Below, one piece after another: positions 15,703-25,235 of a stretch of 64,000 nucleotides of DNA. The notes beneath the pieces were generated by a model that had not been told where the DNA came from, did no database searches, and worked only from the letters and a program-made list of their open reading frames with translations. A program made the translations under genes and the position numbers. Source of the stretch: Chitinophagales bacterium (lineage in GTDB: Bacteria; Bacteroidota; Bacteroidia; Chitinophagales; JADJOU01). The DNA is taken from NCBI GenBank assembly GCA_030832185.1, contig JAURJQ010000016.1, positions 62,001 through 126,000 of the forward strand. The letters are read 5' to 3'. How positions within the stretch are numbered: position 1 is the stretch's first letter; every line of letters starts with the position of its first letter.

Positions 15703-18700
15703 TTGAAAAAACTTCTTGGCCTTCTTGCCATGCTTTTTTTAACTCAGTTTATTCATGCCACGCACATTGTGGGAGGTATGGTGACATACAAATACCTTGG
15801 AAATAAGCGCTACGTAGTTAGCTTTAAGGTTTATAGAGACTGTAATGGCGGTCAGGCTGCATTTGATGGCGACCCTACTGTACCACCAGGATCATTCAAT
15901 AGGCCTTTTTACTATGTCGTTTTTGATAATCAATCAGGGGCTCGGGTCGATAGCGGTTCGCTAACTTTAATGCGCAAAGATACCGTCCAATCTGTCATAC
16001 AAAATGACTGCTTGGATCCTAAACTGACCTGTGTAGAGCAGGCTTTTTATACCGATACGATTACTGTGCCAGATGAGACGCGCTGGTACTCTATTTATCA
16101 TCAGCGATGCTGCCGAAACAGTGGGATAGATAATCTGCAACCTACACCAGGTGGAGGTGGTGGAGGTGGCGGAAGCTTTCCCGGCATGACGATATACAAT
16201 ATAATACCCCCTTCACAGACTTATCCAAACAATTCTGCTGATTTTAAAGAGTTTCCGCCTTTATTTATTTGCGCCAATCAATCTTTTACCTTTGATCATG
16301 CTGCAGTAGATTTGGATGGAGATGTCCTCAAATACTATCTGGTTAATCCTTTAGATGGTGGCTCACCCAATAACCCGCAGCCAAATTCAAATAATATCTC
16401 CATGATGCGAATTAATGCTAATTTTCAAGCTCCATATAGCTTAGCAAATGTCATGGGGGGGAGTCCAAATGTTGCGATTGATGAAAATACTGGTTTATTG
16501 ACCTGTAAGCCGGATAATGCTGGCAGATTTGTGGTTAGTGTCATGGTCAAAGAATTTAGAGGTGGAGTATGCATAGATTCTTCTATTAGAGATTTTCAAT
16601 TCAATGTATTTGTATGTGACATACCTAAATCTGATTTAATTAACATACCTGGCTCTTATGATCCTGTGACCAAAATGTATGATTATCAGGTAAATTGTAA
16701 AGATAAAAGAATCAGTTTTACAAATTCTAGCACGAACGCTCAGCGTTTCCTTTGGAATTTTGGAGACCCTTCCTCTGGCGCATTGGATACGTCTACTAGC
16801 ACTAATCCTAGCCACGATTATAAAGATACTGGTGTTTATATTGTTACGTTGACTTCTTTTAAAACCTTATTCGATGGGAGGGTATGTAAGGATACTTTAA
16901 GGGTTAAAGTTAGGATTTACCCTACGTTTTATGCAAATTTTAGAATATCGACCAGCCCGCCAAAGTGCCCAGGGGATGTAGTGAATTTTACGGATTTATC
17001 CACTGCCACTTATGGTAATACCATAAAATGGAAATGGCAATTTGGTGATGGACAAATCGATACTATCCGTAATCCTTCTCATAAGTATAGTATCTCAGGT
17101 AACTATACAGTAAAACTCATCGTAGAAAGTAGCAAAAGATGTATAGCGGATACCCAGATTAATTTTAGAGTAGAAAATCGTCCTAATATCTCTGCAACGC
17201 TACCAAATGCGTGTATTGGTCAGCCATTTAAACCCGTATGTAATATAACGATACCCGCTCCTGATGTTATCAGCAGTTTGCGTTGGGCATTGCCTGATAG
17301 GGTAGATGTAAACTGCACGACCACCTACACTCCGCTGACCGCTGCTCCCTTCTCTGTGAAGCTATGGGCGATGACGGATAAAGGTTGTGTCGATTCGCAA
17401 ACATTTAATGTCAACGTCAATAATCTTCCTACTATCACTACCTTCGGTGATACGTTTATCTGCTATGATAGTAAAATACAACTCAATGCTAATGGAGGAG
17501 TATCCTATTTATGGTCTCCATCTGCTCAACTAGACAATCCAAATAGCAAATCTCCTATTGCATCCCCAGTTTATCCAAATTCGAGTAGGTATACTGTGAA
17601 AGGAACAGACGCTCTCGGCTGTTATAATTTTGATTCCGTTCTAGTTTCTTTTCAACTAAAACCATTTATAGATGCAGGAAAAGACACGAATGTTTGTCTA
17701 AATCCAGGTCCGTTTAATAGAGAAACGGTTAGGCTAAATGGGCAAGGTTTTTTTCAAACCTTTTATTGGACACCGCCAGCAGGTCTGGATAATCCAAACT
17801 CCAAAACTCCTTTAGCTAAACCAACTGTTGCGACGGAATATGTATTTAATGGAATAGATCAATTTGGCTGCATAGTGAAAGATACCGTTCGAGTGATTGT
17901 ACTAGATCCAAGTTTGAATTTATTTAGAAAAAATGATACAGTCAAGTGTAGCTATGATACCATTATATTAGAACCATTGGATTTAGGCGATATCACTCGC
18001 TATGCATGGGCTCCTCCTACTTGGATTCACCCAAATGATTTGTTCAAACGAAAGCCAAGAATATACAATCGAGATACATTTATCTATACATTGACTATTG
18101 ATAATTATTGTTATCGGAAATCTGAGAATATTCGTATCGATGTGATTCCGAGTCCTAAAACCAATCTACCACTTTTGGATTCGACCTGTTTCGGCAATAT
18201 CTATAAATTTAACCTCAATACGGACAATACTTATAAGTGGTCAACCACGGATCCAACTATAAATAATAAGTCAATCCCTAACCCAGAAGTGAATCCTAGT
18301 GCTAAGGTTTGGTATTATATCACAGCAACCAACAGTTTCGGTTGTACCGTATCTGAAGGTATGGAGATGATCGTGAATTATCCGCCTAATATTTCTATTC
18401 TAGGTCTTCCGAAGTTTATTTGTTTAGGGGATTCCGCTGAATTAACCGTGGTGAGTAACGCCAATTTAAATACCAAGGCTCGATGGTCCCCAGGTACTTA
18501 TGTTTCTGATTCGCTTTCCAAAAAAGTCTTTTATTATCCGCCGAAAACAGATGATATTTTCCTTAAAGTACTAACTGCAGAGAATTGTTTCACAATACAA
18601 AAGTTGAGAATACCTGTCCAACTGCCTATTAAGCCCAATGTGCAAACGCCAGTGCAAGTCTGCAAAGGTCGATTTACTGAATTGTATGCCTCTGGAGGAT

Positions 18701-19365
18701 TGTATTATCTATGGAAGCCATTCTATAACATGAGTGATAGTCTTACCGATAAACCACAGGTGGCACCAGATTCTAGTTTTACCTATTCAGTTAAAGTAGC
18801 TAATGATTGCTTTTTTGACACAATAGGAGTGCGGGTAAATGTAGATACATTGCCTAAGATTACAACCACACCTGATACAAATATCTACAGAGGAGCAGAG
18901 ATTGAACTCTATGCTTATTCTGCTGCCTCTAAGCTAGATTGGTTTCCACAATCTATAATACCTACAAATCCTTATTTGACTAGTATTCGAGTGCAGCCTA
19001 CCGATAGTACAACATATTATGTGCATGTGGTAGACGGGAACTCTTGTGAAGGGTATGATAGTGTGCGGGTAGGCGTTTATTCTAAGAATGTATTACTTAT
19101 ACCGACTGCATTCTCACCAAATGGCGATGGTATTAATGATGTATTTAAGATAGTAAAGCACCTTAATATTAAAACGCTCAATTATTTTGAGGTCTATAAT
19201 CGATGGGGAGAAAAAATATTCAGTACGACTAATCTAGACCAAGGGTGGGATGGCAGCTTTAAAGGAGAACCTGTTCCTAATGGCTCTTATAATTGGCAGA
19301 TCCAAATCACTAATTATGATAAAGAAAAGATATCGAAGGCAGGAAATATTGATGTCATAAGATAG
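15703..19365 (+). CDS. Large secreted PKD-repeat protein with T9SS type B (gliding-motility C-terminal) sorting domain
   Basis: A cell-surface or secreted protein of about 1220 residues. A signal peptide (LLGLLAMLFLTQFIHA) is followed by the recurrent Bacteroidota opening THIVGGMVTYKYLG and YRDCNGG. A Gly-rich run lies near residue 155. PKD-like repeats follow: FLWNFGDPSSGALDTSTSTN with HDYKDTGVYIV, and WKWQFGDGQIDTIRNPSHKY. Several Ig-like/SprB-like segments with the pattern LWSPSAQLDNPNSKSP come next. The last ~90 residues (IPTAFSPNGDGINDVFKI, YNRWGEKIF, WDGSFKGEPVPNGSYNWQI) form the CHU_C/type B signal for export by the type IX system. The frame extends to TTG 15670, but the promoter element and signal peptide favour TTG 15703. 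Role likely adhesion or motility. Confidence 0.88.
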   Translation: MKKLLGLLAMLFLTQFIHATHIVGGMVTYKYLGNKRYVVSFKVYRDCNGGQAAFDGDPTVPPGSFNRPFYYVVFDNQSGARVDSGSLTLMRKDTVQSVIQNDCLDPKLTCVEQAFYTDTITVPDETRWYSIYHQRCCRNSGIDNLQPTPGGGGGGGGSFPGMTIYNIIPPSQTYPNNSADFKEFPPLFICANQSFTFDHAAVDLDGDVLKYYLVNPLDGGSPNNPQPNSNNISMMRINANFQAPYSLANVMGGSPNVAIDENTGLLTCKPDNAGRFVVSVMVKEFRGGVCIDSSIRDFQFNVFVCDIPKSDLINIPGSYDPVTKMYDYQVNCKDKRISFTNSSTNAQRFLWNFGDPSSGALDTSTSTNPSHDYKDTGVYIVTLTSFKTLFDGRVCKDTLRVKVRIYPTFYANFRISTSPPKCPGDVVNFTDLSTATYGNTIKWKWQFGDGQIDTIRNPSHKYSISGNYTVKLIVESSKRCIADTQINFRVENRPNISATLPNACIGQPFKPVCNITIPAPDVISSLRWALPDRVDVNCTTTYTPLTAAPFSVKLWAMTDKGCVDSQTFNVNVNNLPTITTFGDTFICYDSKIQLNANGGVSYLWSPSAQLDNPNSKSPIASPVYPNSSRYTVKGTDALGCYNFDSVLVSFQLKPFIDAGKDTNVCLNPGPFNRETVRLNGQGFFQTFYWTPPAGLDNPNSKTPLAKPTVATEYVFNGIDQFGCIVKDTVRVIVLDPSLNLFRKNDTVKCSYDTIILEPLDLGDITRYAWAPPTWIHPNDLFKRKPRIYNRDTFIYTLTIDNYCYRKSENIRIDVIPSPKTNLPLLDSTCFGNIYKFNLNTDNTYKWSTTDPTINNKSIPNPEVNPSAKVWYYITATNSFGCTVSEGMEMIVNYPPNISILGLPKFICLGDSAELTVVSNANLNTKARWSPGTYVSDSLSKKVFYYPPKTDDIFLKVLTAENCFTIQKLRIPVQLPIKPNVQTPVQVCKGRFTELYASGGLYYLWKPFYNMSDSLTDKPQVAPDSSFTYSVKVANDCFFDTIGVRVNVDTLPKITTTPDTNIYRGAEIELYAYSAASKLDWFPQSIIPTNPYLTSIRVQPTDSTTYYVHVVDGNSCEGYDSVRVGVYSKNVLLIPTAFSPNGDGINDVFKIVKHLNIKTLNYFEVYNRWGEKIFSTTNLDQGWDGSFKGEPVPNGSYNWQIQITNYDKEKISKAGNIDVIR

Positions 19366-19461
19366 TAAAGGGTAACTTTTGTTTTTTCTAAGTTAGATAA
19401 GAATATTCCCAGATTATCTATCTAGTATAGACTTACTTATTGGTAAAATTTTAGCTCATTA

Positions 19462-19511
19462 AATACAAAACCACCATTTTAATTAACGCTTAAAGTGGTG
19501 GTTTTTGTATT
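19462..19511. terminator. Bidirectional intrinsic terminator between the T9SS protein and icd
   Basis: AATACAAAACCACCA (19462-19476) and TGGTGGTTTTTGTATT (19496-19511) form a long stem with a 19-nt spacer and a T run on the rightward strand. A and T tracts on both sides allow termination of both convergent genes. Confidence 0.75.
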
Positions 19512-19593
19512 GTTGATTTTTAAATACTCTAAATTTTATAGAAAAAAATCATGTTATAAATAGGTGGATTAGACTAATTCATAACAGAATTTA

Positions 19594-20835
19594 TTAAGCG
19601 TTAAGCTTAGCTTTCAATCCCGCATCTATAGCATCTAGAAACTCTTCTGTATACAAATAGTCTGTGCCATGATCTACTTTATTTGATCCTTTTACAATAA
19701 TGGCTAGGTCTTTGGTCATTTTACCAGCTTCTACTGTTTCTACACATACTTGTTCTAACGAAGTAGCGAACTTATCCAATTCTGAATTGCCATCCAATTT
19801 AGCTCGAAAAGCTAACCCTCTTGACCAAGCATAAATAGAAGCTATAGGGTTTGTAGATGTTCTATTTCCTTTTTGATGCTCTCTGTAGTGACGTGTGACA
19901 GTTCCATGTGCTGCTTCAGACTCCATGGTGCTACCATCCGGCGTAATAAGAACTGAAGTCATCAATCCTAATGATCCAAATCCTTGAGCAACAGTATCCG
20001 ATTGAACATCTCCATCATAGTTTTTGCAAGCCCAAACGAAGTTACCATTCCACTTCAGTGCGCTGGCTACCATGTCATCAATCAATCTGTGTTCGTAGAT
20101 GATTCCTACTGCTTCAAATCTTGATTTATAATCTGCCTGATAGATTTCTTCAAAAATATCCTTGAATCTACCGTCATATTTTTTCAATATGGTATTTTTC
20201 GTAGATAAATAAAGTGGCCACTTCTTGGTCAATGCCATATTGAAACAAGAATGAGCAAATCCTTTAATACTCTCATCTGTATTGTACATACAAAGTGCTA
20301 CTCCGTCGCCTTTAAAATTAAATACCTCGAAAGTCTGTGGCTCACCTCCGCCATCTGGCGTAAAGGTCATAGTCAATTTTCCCTTGCCTTTCACCAACGT
20401 ATCGGTAGCTCTATACTGATCTCCGAATGCATGACGACCTACGATAATAGGAGAAGTCCAGTTTGTGACTAATCTAGGGACATTGCTCATAACAATAGGC
20501 TCTCTAAATACTGTACCATCAAGAATATTGCGTATAGTCCCATTTGGTGACTTCCACATTTGCTTTAAGTTAAATTCTTTTACTCTGTCCTCGTCGGGCG
20601 TAATGGTCGCACATTTGATACCTACCCCAAATTCTCTAATAGCATTTGCCGCATCTATAGTTACTTGGTCATTTGTCTCATCGCGATATTCCATCCCAAG
20701 GTCATAGTATTTAATATCTAGATCTAGATAAGGTAAAATTAATTTTTCTTTGATAAATTTCCAAATGACTCGGGTCATTTCATCTCCATCTAATTCTACT
20801 ACTGGGTTGGCTACTTTAATCTTTGTGAAACTCAT
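19594..20835 (-). CDS. icd: NADP-dependent isocitrate dehydrogenase (homodimeric type II)
   Basis: Converts isocitrate to 2-oxoglutarate with NADP in the TCA cycle. The 413-residue sequence matches the eukaryote-like type II enzymes: [19 protein letters not shown] at the N-terminus, the substrate-binding [19 protein letters not shown], the [20 protein letters not shown] metal-site segment and the NADP-binding [20 protein letters not shown] 20835 is the start, and a minus-strand TAGTTTTG lies 43 nt upstream. Works with gltA (31 kb) and sucA (46 kb). Confidence 0.96.
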   Translation of the reverse strand: MSFTKIKVANPVVELDGDEMTRVIWKFIKEKLILPYLDLDIKYYDLGMEYRDETNDQVTIDAANAIREFGVGIKCATITPDEDRVKEFNLKQMWKSPNGTIRNILDGTVFREPIVMSNVPRLVTNWTSPIIVGRHAFGDQYRATDTLVKGKGKLTMTFTPDGGGEPQTFEVFNFKGDGVALCMYNTDESIKGFAHSCFNMALTKKWPLYLSTKNTILKKYDGRFKDIFEEIYQADYKSRFEAVGIIYEHRLIDDMVASALKWNGNFVWACKNYDGDVQSDTVAQGFGSLGLMTSVLITPDGSTMESEAAHGTVTRHYREHQKGNRTSTNPIASIYAWSRGLAFRAKLDGNSELDKFATSLEQVCVETVEAGKMTKDLAIIVKGSNKVDHGTDYLYTEEFLDAIDAGLKAKLNA

Positions 20836-20877
20836 AACTTAGTTTTTTTGATCTATATTTTTATGTTAGAAAGTCAG

Positions 20878-20885
20878 CAAAACTA
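20878..20885 (-). promoter_or_regulatory. Putative -7 element of icd
   Basis: CAAAACTA reads TAGTTTTG on the minus strand, fitting TAnnTTTG, 43 nt before the icd ATG. Confidence 0.4.
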
Positions 20886-20982
20886 AACAAAAAAACGAGA
20901 TTTTAGGTATAAATTCAGACTATTTTTAGTTAATACCCACTAAGAAGTAGATTTGGAAATTATATTGAGTACTTAATAATTG

Positions 20983-21429
20983 TTATAGGCTATTAATCAT
21001 AGCTATATGAGGGATTTGGTCTTCGAGATATTCTTCACCTATTTTTTCAAACCCTAAATCAGCATAGAATTTTAAGAGATAACTCTGTGCTGAGATCTTG
21101 ATAGAATACTTAGGAAAAAGCTCATTACATTTTCGAATAGCTTCTTCCATAAGTATTTTACCTAATCCAAGTTGACGATGGGTTAGTTTATTGCAGACCC
21201 TGCCGATAGAACTATAATCAGTATAAGACACCCCCGGACCAAGCACTCTCGCGTATGCGATAAGTTTACCCTTTTCTGAGCCAAGGAGGTGATAGGCAGC
21301 TATATCTTTATCATCTAAATCTTGATAAACGCAGTTTTGTTCTATCACAAATATCTCTGAACGAAACTTAAGAATCTTATAGAGCTCCAGAGAGGTTAAT
21401 TCTTTAAATGGCTTAAAGTCAAATGTCAT
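20983..21429 (-). CDS. GNAT-family N-acetyltransferase, ElaA type
   Basis: A 148-residue GNAT protein. The ElaA-like features are the start FKPFKELTSLELYKILKFR, the segment IFVIEQNCVYQDLDDKD, and the acetyl-CoA-binding IGRVCNKLTHRQLGLGKIL. Substrate unknown; ElaA is a predicted acyltransferase. It lies 9 bp downstream of the PLP homeostasis gene and is probably co-transcribed with it. Confidence 0.85.
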   Translation of the reverse strand: MTFDFKPFKELTSLELYKILKFRSEIFVIEQNCVYQDLDDKDIAAYHLLGSEKGKLIAYARVLGPGVSYTDYSSIGRVCNKLTHRQLGLGKILMEEAIRKCNELFPKYSIKISAQSYLLKFYADLGFEKIGEEYLEDQIPHIAMINSL

Positions 21430-21437
21430 AATTGATT

Positions 21438-22091
21438 TTAGTTAAATAAAATATTACCAATTCTAAGCCTTGTAGCGCCACATTTCAAGGCGATATTATA
21501 ATCCCCACTCATACCTATGGACATTTCCGACAGTGTCATGTTATAGTCAGAATTTATGGCAGCTAACATAGTTTTCACGCGACAAAACTCCTCTTCTATT
21601 TGGGACTTGTTATCTGTAAAGGAAGCCATAGCCATGATTCCTTGAATCGAAATGTTTGGATAATTCTCTGCCTGGAACTGATCAAAAAAATCTAACATTT
21701 CTTCTGGAGAGAAGCCATATTTCGTCTCTTCTTGAGCCACATACATTTGAATAAAAATTGCAACCTTTTTATTGATTTTACTTGCTTCTTTTTGTATTTC
21801 ATTAAGTAGTTTCATGCTATCCACAGCATGAATGGTCGATACCTTATCTATAATCTGTTTGACCTTATTGGTCTGTAAATGTCCAATAAAGTGCCAATCA
21901 ATATCTTTTGGAAGTATTTCATATTTATCGCAGAGTTCCTGGGCTTTATTCTCTCCAAAGCTCCTTTTGCCCATTGCATATAATTCTGCTAAAGCGTCTA
22001 CAGGTCTCAATTTGGTCACTGCTATCCACTGAGCCCCATATTCTGCACACACATTATCTAGTTTCTGATAGATTGATTGGTTGATATACAT
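21438..22091 (-). CDS. YggS/PROSC-family PLP homeostasis protein
   Basis: A single-domain PLP-binding protein (fold type III) that buffers pyridoxal phosphate; it has no known enzymatic activity. Marks: WIAVTKLRPV with the PLP Lys, the segment RSFGENKAQEL, DWHFIGHLQTNKVKQI, SIGMSGDYNIALKCGATRLRIG near the end. With ATG 22091 it has 217 residues; a TTG four codons upstream (22103) is a less likely start. Confidence 0.92.
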   Translation of the reverse strand: MYINQSIYQKLDNVCAEYGAQWIAVTKLRPVDALAELYAMGKRSFGENKAQELCDKYEILPKDIDWHFIGHLQTNKVKQIIDKVSTIHAVDSMKLLNEIQKEASKINKKVAIFIQMYVAQEETKYGFSPEEMLDFFDQFQAENYPNISIQGIMAMASFTDNKSQIEEEFCRVKTMLAAINSDYNMTLSEMSIGMSGDYNIALKCGATRLRIGNILFN

Positions 22092-22151
22092 TAGTTTATT
22101 CAAATTTTTTAAAATAATCCCAATTGTGGCTATGAATTATGAAATGTCTCG

Positions 22152-22159
22152 TACATTTG
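22152..22159 (+). promoter_or_regulatory. Putative -7 element next to the lipoprotein start
   Basis: TACATTTG fits TAnnTTTG and ends 6 nt before ATG 22166, implying a leader of about zero to one base. Confidence 0.4.
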
Positions 22160-22165
22160 CCATAG

Positions 22166-22486
22166 ATGAGTTTTCAATTTCAAAAATACAAGCTTTTATA
22201 CTACTTCGCGGCTATATTTCTGCTGGCTCTCTATAGTTGTAGTGCTAATCCTAGTCTAAATGAAGAGCGATTTAAAGGGGCCTTGGTTAAAATTCATGAA
22301 TGTGAAGCTTATCACGAGCTCAAATTAGGAAATAATCAACCAGCTTTTATAGAGAGTTGTAAAACTAAAGTACTAAAGGATTTAAGAATTTCTTCTAAGG
22401 ATTTCGAACAAACAACCCAGTACTATAAAGCCCATCCAAAAGAGTTTGAAGTGCTTTATGATTCACTTTTAATTAAAAACCCCTAG
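22166..22486 (+). CDS. Small lipoprotein, DUF4296-like
   Basis: A 106-residue protein with a lipoprotein signal (FAAIFLLALYSCSA; Cys about 25). The rest has the pattern of DUF4296: an N-terminal helix (FKGALVKIHECEAYHELK), then ISSKDFEQTTQYYKAHPKEF and VLYDSLL at the end. This Bacteroidota family is widespread and of unknown function. The stop lies 5 nt before the next gene, so they may form one transcript. Family assignment is from pattern only. Confidence 0.65.
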   Translation: MSFQFQKYKLLYYFAAIFLLALYSCSANPSLNEERFKGALVKIHECEAYHELKLGNNQPAFIESCKTKVLKDLRISSKDFEQTTQYYKAHPKEFEVLYDSLLIKNP

Positions 22487-22491
22487 GACCC

Positions 22492-23343
22492 GTGATTAAA
22501 TTTATAGAGTGTCCGCGCGACGCTATGCAGGGAATCCCCATTTTGATACCTACGGAAAAGAAGATAAAATATATTCAATCTCTCCTAGAGGTAGGATTTG
22601 ATGTGATAGACTTTGGCAGTTTTGTGTCATCTAAGGTCATACCCCAGATGGCTGATACGGCAGAAGTATTGAATGGTCTGGACTTGACCAATACAAAGTC
22701 AAAACTATTGGCTATTGTAGCCAATACTAAAGGGGCTATGGAGGCTTGTCTTCACCCCCAAATAGACTTTATTGGCTATCCATTCAGCATATCCGAGACG
22801 TTTCAACATCGAAACACGAATTCTAGTATCGGGGAGTCCTTTGAACGAGTCAAGGAAATAGCTCTTCTTACTCATGAGAGTGGAAAAGAATTAGTGATTT
22901 ATATCTCCATGGGCTTTGGAAATCCTTATGGAGATGACTTCAATGTAGATATAATCCACCACTGGGTGGAGAAAATAGCTGGACTAGGCGTCAAGATATT
23001 TTCTCTCTCAGATACTATCGGAGTGGCTACTCCAGAGTTAATAACGGAGGTTTTTAAAGGCACTGTTGGTTATTATAATGATTTAGAATTTGGTGCTCAT
23101 CTTCATTCTGCGCCATACAATTGGTTGCCTAAGGTAAAGGCGGCGTATAAAGGCGGCTGTCGTAGGTTTGACGTAGCCATAGGCGGACTCGGAGGTTGCC
23201 CATTAGCCAAAGATGAACTAGTAGGGAATCTAGCCACGGAGTATTTTGTTAACTTTTTCCGGAAACAATTTAAGCCTGAATTTGATGAAAAGGCCTTTGA
23301 GCGATCCCTGCGAATAGCTAATGAGATTTTTCATTTATCTTAA
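22492..23343 (+). CDS. Hydroxymethylglutaryl-CoA lyase
   Basis: A DRE-TIM metallolyase, 283 residues, cleaving HMG-CoA to acetyl-CoA and acetoacetate in leucine breakdown. Seen are IECPRDAMQGIP (the usual E-x-x-R-D-x-x-Q motif, with the R-D pair), VDIIHHWVEK, SDTIGVATPE, the metal-ligand pair FGAHLHSAPYNW (HxH) and the signature AIGGLGGCPLAKDELVGNLATE with the catalytic Cys. Starts at GTG 22492. A CoA-binding protein follows 47 nt downstream. Confidence 0.92.
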   Translation: MIKFIECPRDAMQGIPILIPTEKKIKYIQSLLEVGFDVIDFGSFVSSKVIPQMADTAEVLNGLDLTNTKSKLLAIVANTKGAMEACLHPQIDFIGYPFSISETFQHRNTNSSIGESFERVKEIALLTHESGKELVIYISMGFGNPYGDDFNVDIIHHWVEKIAGLGVKIFSLSDTIGVATPELITEVFKGTVGYYNDLEFGAHLHSAPYNWLPKVKAAYKGGCRRFDVAIGGLGGCPLAKDELVGNLATEYFVNFFRKQFKPEFDEKAFERSLRIANEIFHLS

Positions 23344-23390
23344 TAACTCCAAATTAGAAGTAAATTAACTCATCCTAAAAAACTAGAAGC

Positions 23391-23750
23391 ATGAAACCCA
23401 CTCTCGTTATCGGAGCTTCCGAAAATCCAGATAGATATTCCTACAAAGCTATAGAAATGCTGCGTAACCATCAGCATGAAGTATTTGCATATGGATTAAA
23501 GGTAGGTAGGGTGTGTGATGTAGAATTCATGACAGAAAAAAATCCTGTCAAGGCTCATACCGTAACGCTTTATGTAGGGGCTAAAAACCAAGATACGGAG
23601 CTACGAAGGTATATTTTATCTCTCAAGCCACAGCGGGTTATCTTCAATCCTGGCACAGAGAATCCTCCATGGGAAGCGGAACTTAATGATTATGGTATCA
23701 CCACAGAAGAAGCCTGTACTCTAGTGCTACTCCAAACAGGGCAATATTAG
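23391..23750 (+). CDS. CoA-binding domain protein
   Basis: A 119-residue Rossmann-type CoA-binding_2 protein: TLVIGASENPDRYSYKAIEML, then VFAYGLK, TLYVGAKNQDTELRRYI and IFNPGTENPPWEAEL. Related proteins (YccU type) bind CoA or a nucleotide, but their role is unknown. It follows the HMG-CoA lyase in the same direction with 47 nt between them. Confidence 0.85.
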   Translation: MKPTLVIGASENPDRYSYKAIEMLRNHQHEVFAYGLKVGRVCDVEFMTEKNPVKAHTVTLYVGAKNQDTELRRYILSLKPQRVIFNPGTENPPWEAELNDYGITTEEACTLVLLQTGQY

Positions 23751-23965
23751 ATAGAAGTATAAAGTACAAAGCATTAGGCATTATGATTCAATGTCGTTTA
23801 GTAATGAAAAATTTCGAATCTTCTCTGTGTACCTTTGTGACTTCTCTGTGTGTCTTTGTGTAATAGCGAAATACAGAAAACTCAAGAAAGACATAACTGC
23901 TAAGCCATATCTCTATAGCTATCTACGATGAAATAAATACTAATAAGAAAATTTACTAATCGGAA
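23751..23965. repeat. Word-like intergenic repeat (ctctgtgtacctttgtg)
   Basis: About 215 bp without a gene. Contains TTCTCTGTGTACCTTTGTGA and CTTCTCTGTGTGTCTTTGTG in tandem (about 23819-23860), then TAATAGCG. It shares its words with 8313-8345 and lies between convergent genes. Confidence 0.5.
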
Positions 23966-25159
23966 TTAAGCTTCTAAGTAATAATAAAAGACTTTTTGGG
24001 TTTTATTTTCAATAGGGATAATCATGTTATTACGAATAATATAATCTTCATAGTCTAAGACCCCGCTTTCTTTAGTAGCTATGTGAATAGGGGTGTCAGA
24101 AGAATATGCCGTAACAGTTACCGTATCACTAAAATGAGCATAATTCATTTGCTCATTATTTAAAGTAGAGAGCTTATTAATAGCCGCTTGATATTTTTCA
24201 TGCGTGAAGGTTACTTTATAAAATTCTCTAGCCAAAATACGCTGAGCTAAACTAGAAAGTATTTCATCACTATTATCTTTCATATCTTTTAATACGGTCC
24301 ATACATCGCTATCATCTAATAGCACAAATTGTGCTATGACATCTGGAGTCAATTGACTGCGCTGATCTTCCGCTAATTGAAAGAAAAAATTTAGTCTAGG
24401 ATTGGACGTCGAAATTGTTTGTCCGCTATGAATGAGCTTGAAGATGCGCTCAAGAAACTTTATAAGCATAAACTCTGCACTCATAACTGTTTTATGGAGA
24501 TAGACTTGCCAATACATCAGATGACGGGATAAGAGAAAATGCTGCACACTCATAATACCTTTTTCATGCACCACGATTTGATTATCTACGACGTCTATCA
24601 TAGCTAGAATTCTATCTACACCGATATTGCCCTCCACTACGCCGCTGTAGAAACTATCGCGCTTGAGATAGTCTAGTCGATCCACGTCGAGCTGACTAGA
24701 TATCAATTGATAGAAAAATTTTCGTGGATACTGATTGGTAAAAATTTCTATGGCTAAATCTAAATCACCATGAAATTCTTTATTCATAGCATGCATAAGA
24801 GCCAAGGAAATTTGTTCATGAGATATTTTCTTGAAAAAACTCTTCTCCAAAGCATGCGAAAAGGGCCCATGTCCAATATCATGCAGCAAAATAGCTAAGC
24901 AAGCAGCCTCCTCTTCTTTATCTGAAATTTCCACGCCTTTGACTCTTAGCTGCTCTATAGCTACCTGCATGAGGTGAAAAGCGCCTAGCGCATGATGAAA
25001 TCTACTGTGCACCGCTCCGGGATATACCACATGTGTCAAACCTAGCTGAGCTATATTTCGTAATCGCTGAAAGTAAGGATGATTGATACAGCGCAATGCG
25101 GAGTTATATTTAACTCGAATAAAACCATGAACAGGGTCGTTGATAATTTTGTTGCTCAC
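23966..25159 (-). CDS. HD-domain nucleotide triphosphohydrolase-like protein
   Basis: A 397-residue HD-domain protein related to dGTPase/SAMHD1-like hydrolases. The opening INDPVHGFIRV with the phrase RLRNIAQLGLTHVVYPGAVH and then HSRFHHALGAFHLM is typical. The HD pair lies in LLHDIGHGPFSHALE (about residues 92-106) and a later Asp in SSQLDVDRLDYLKRDSFYSG. The family removes phosphates from dNTPs or other nucleotides; the substrate here is not known. It starts with GTG 25159. A word-like gap precedes it. Confidence 0.9.
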   Translation of the reverse strand: MSNKIINDPVHGFIRVKYNSALRCINHPYFQRLRNIAQLGLTHVVYPGAVHSRFHHALGAFHLMQVAIEQLRVKGVEISDKEEEAACLAILLHDIGHGPFSHALEKSFFKKISHEQISLALMHAMNKEFHGDLDLAIEIFTNQYPRKFFYQLISSQLDVDRLDYLKRDSFYSGVVEGNIGVDRILAMIDVVDNQIVVHEKGIMSVQHFLLSRHLMYWQVYLHKTVMSAEFMLIKFLERIFKLIHSGQTISTSNPRLNFFFQLAEDQRSQLTPDVIAQFVLLDDSDVWTVLKDMKDNSDEILSSLAQRILAREFYKVTFTHEKYQAAINKLSTLNNEQMNYAHFSDTVTVTAYSSDTPIHIATKESGVLDYEDYIIRNNMIIPIENKTQKVFYYYLEA

Positions 25160-25235
25160 TGTATTAACTAATATTTAATATCTAATAAGTAATAACTGAG
25201 ATAGAGGTAAACAAAACGGGATACTTAAAACTTTA

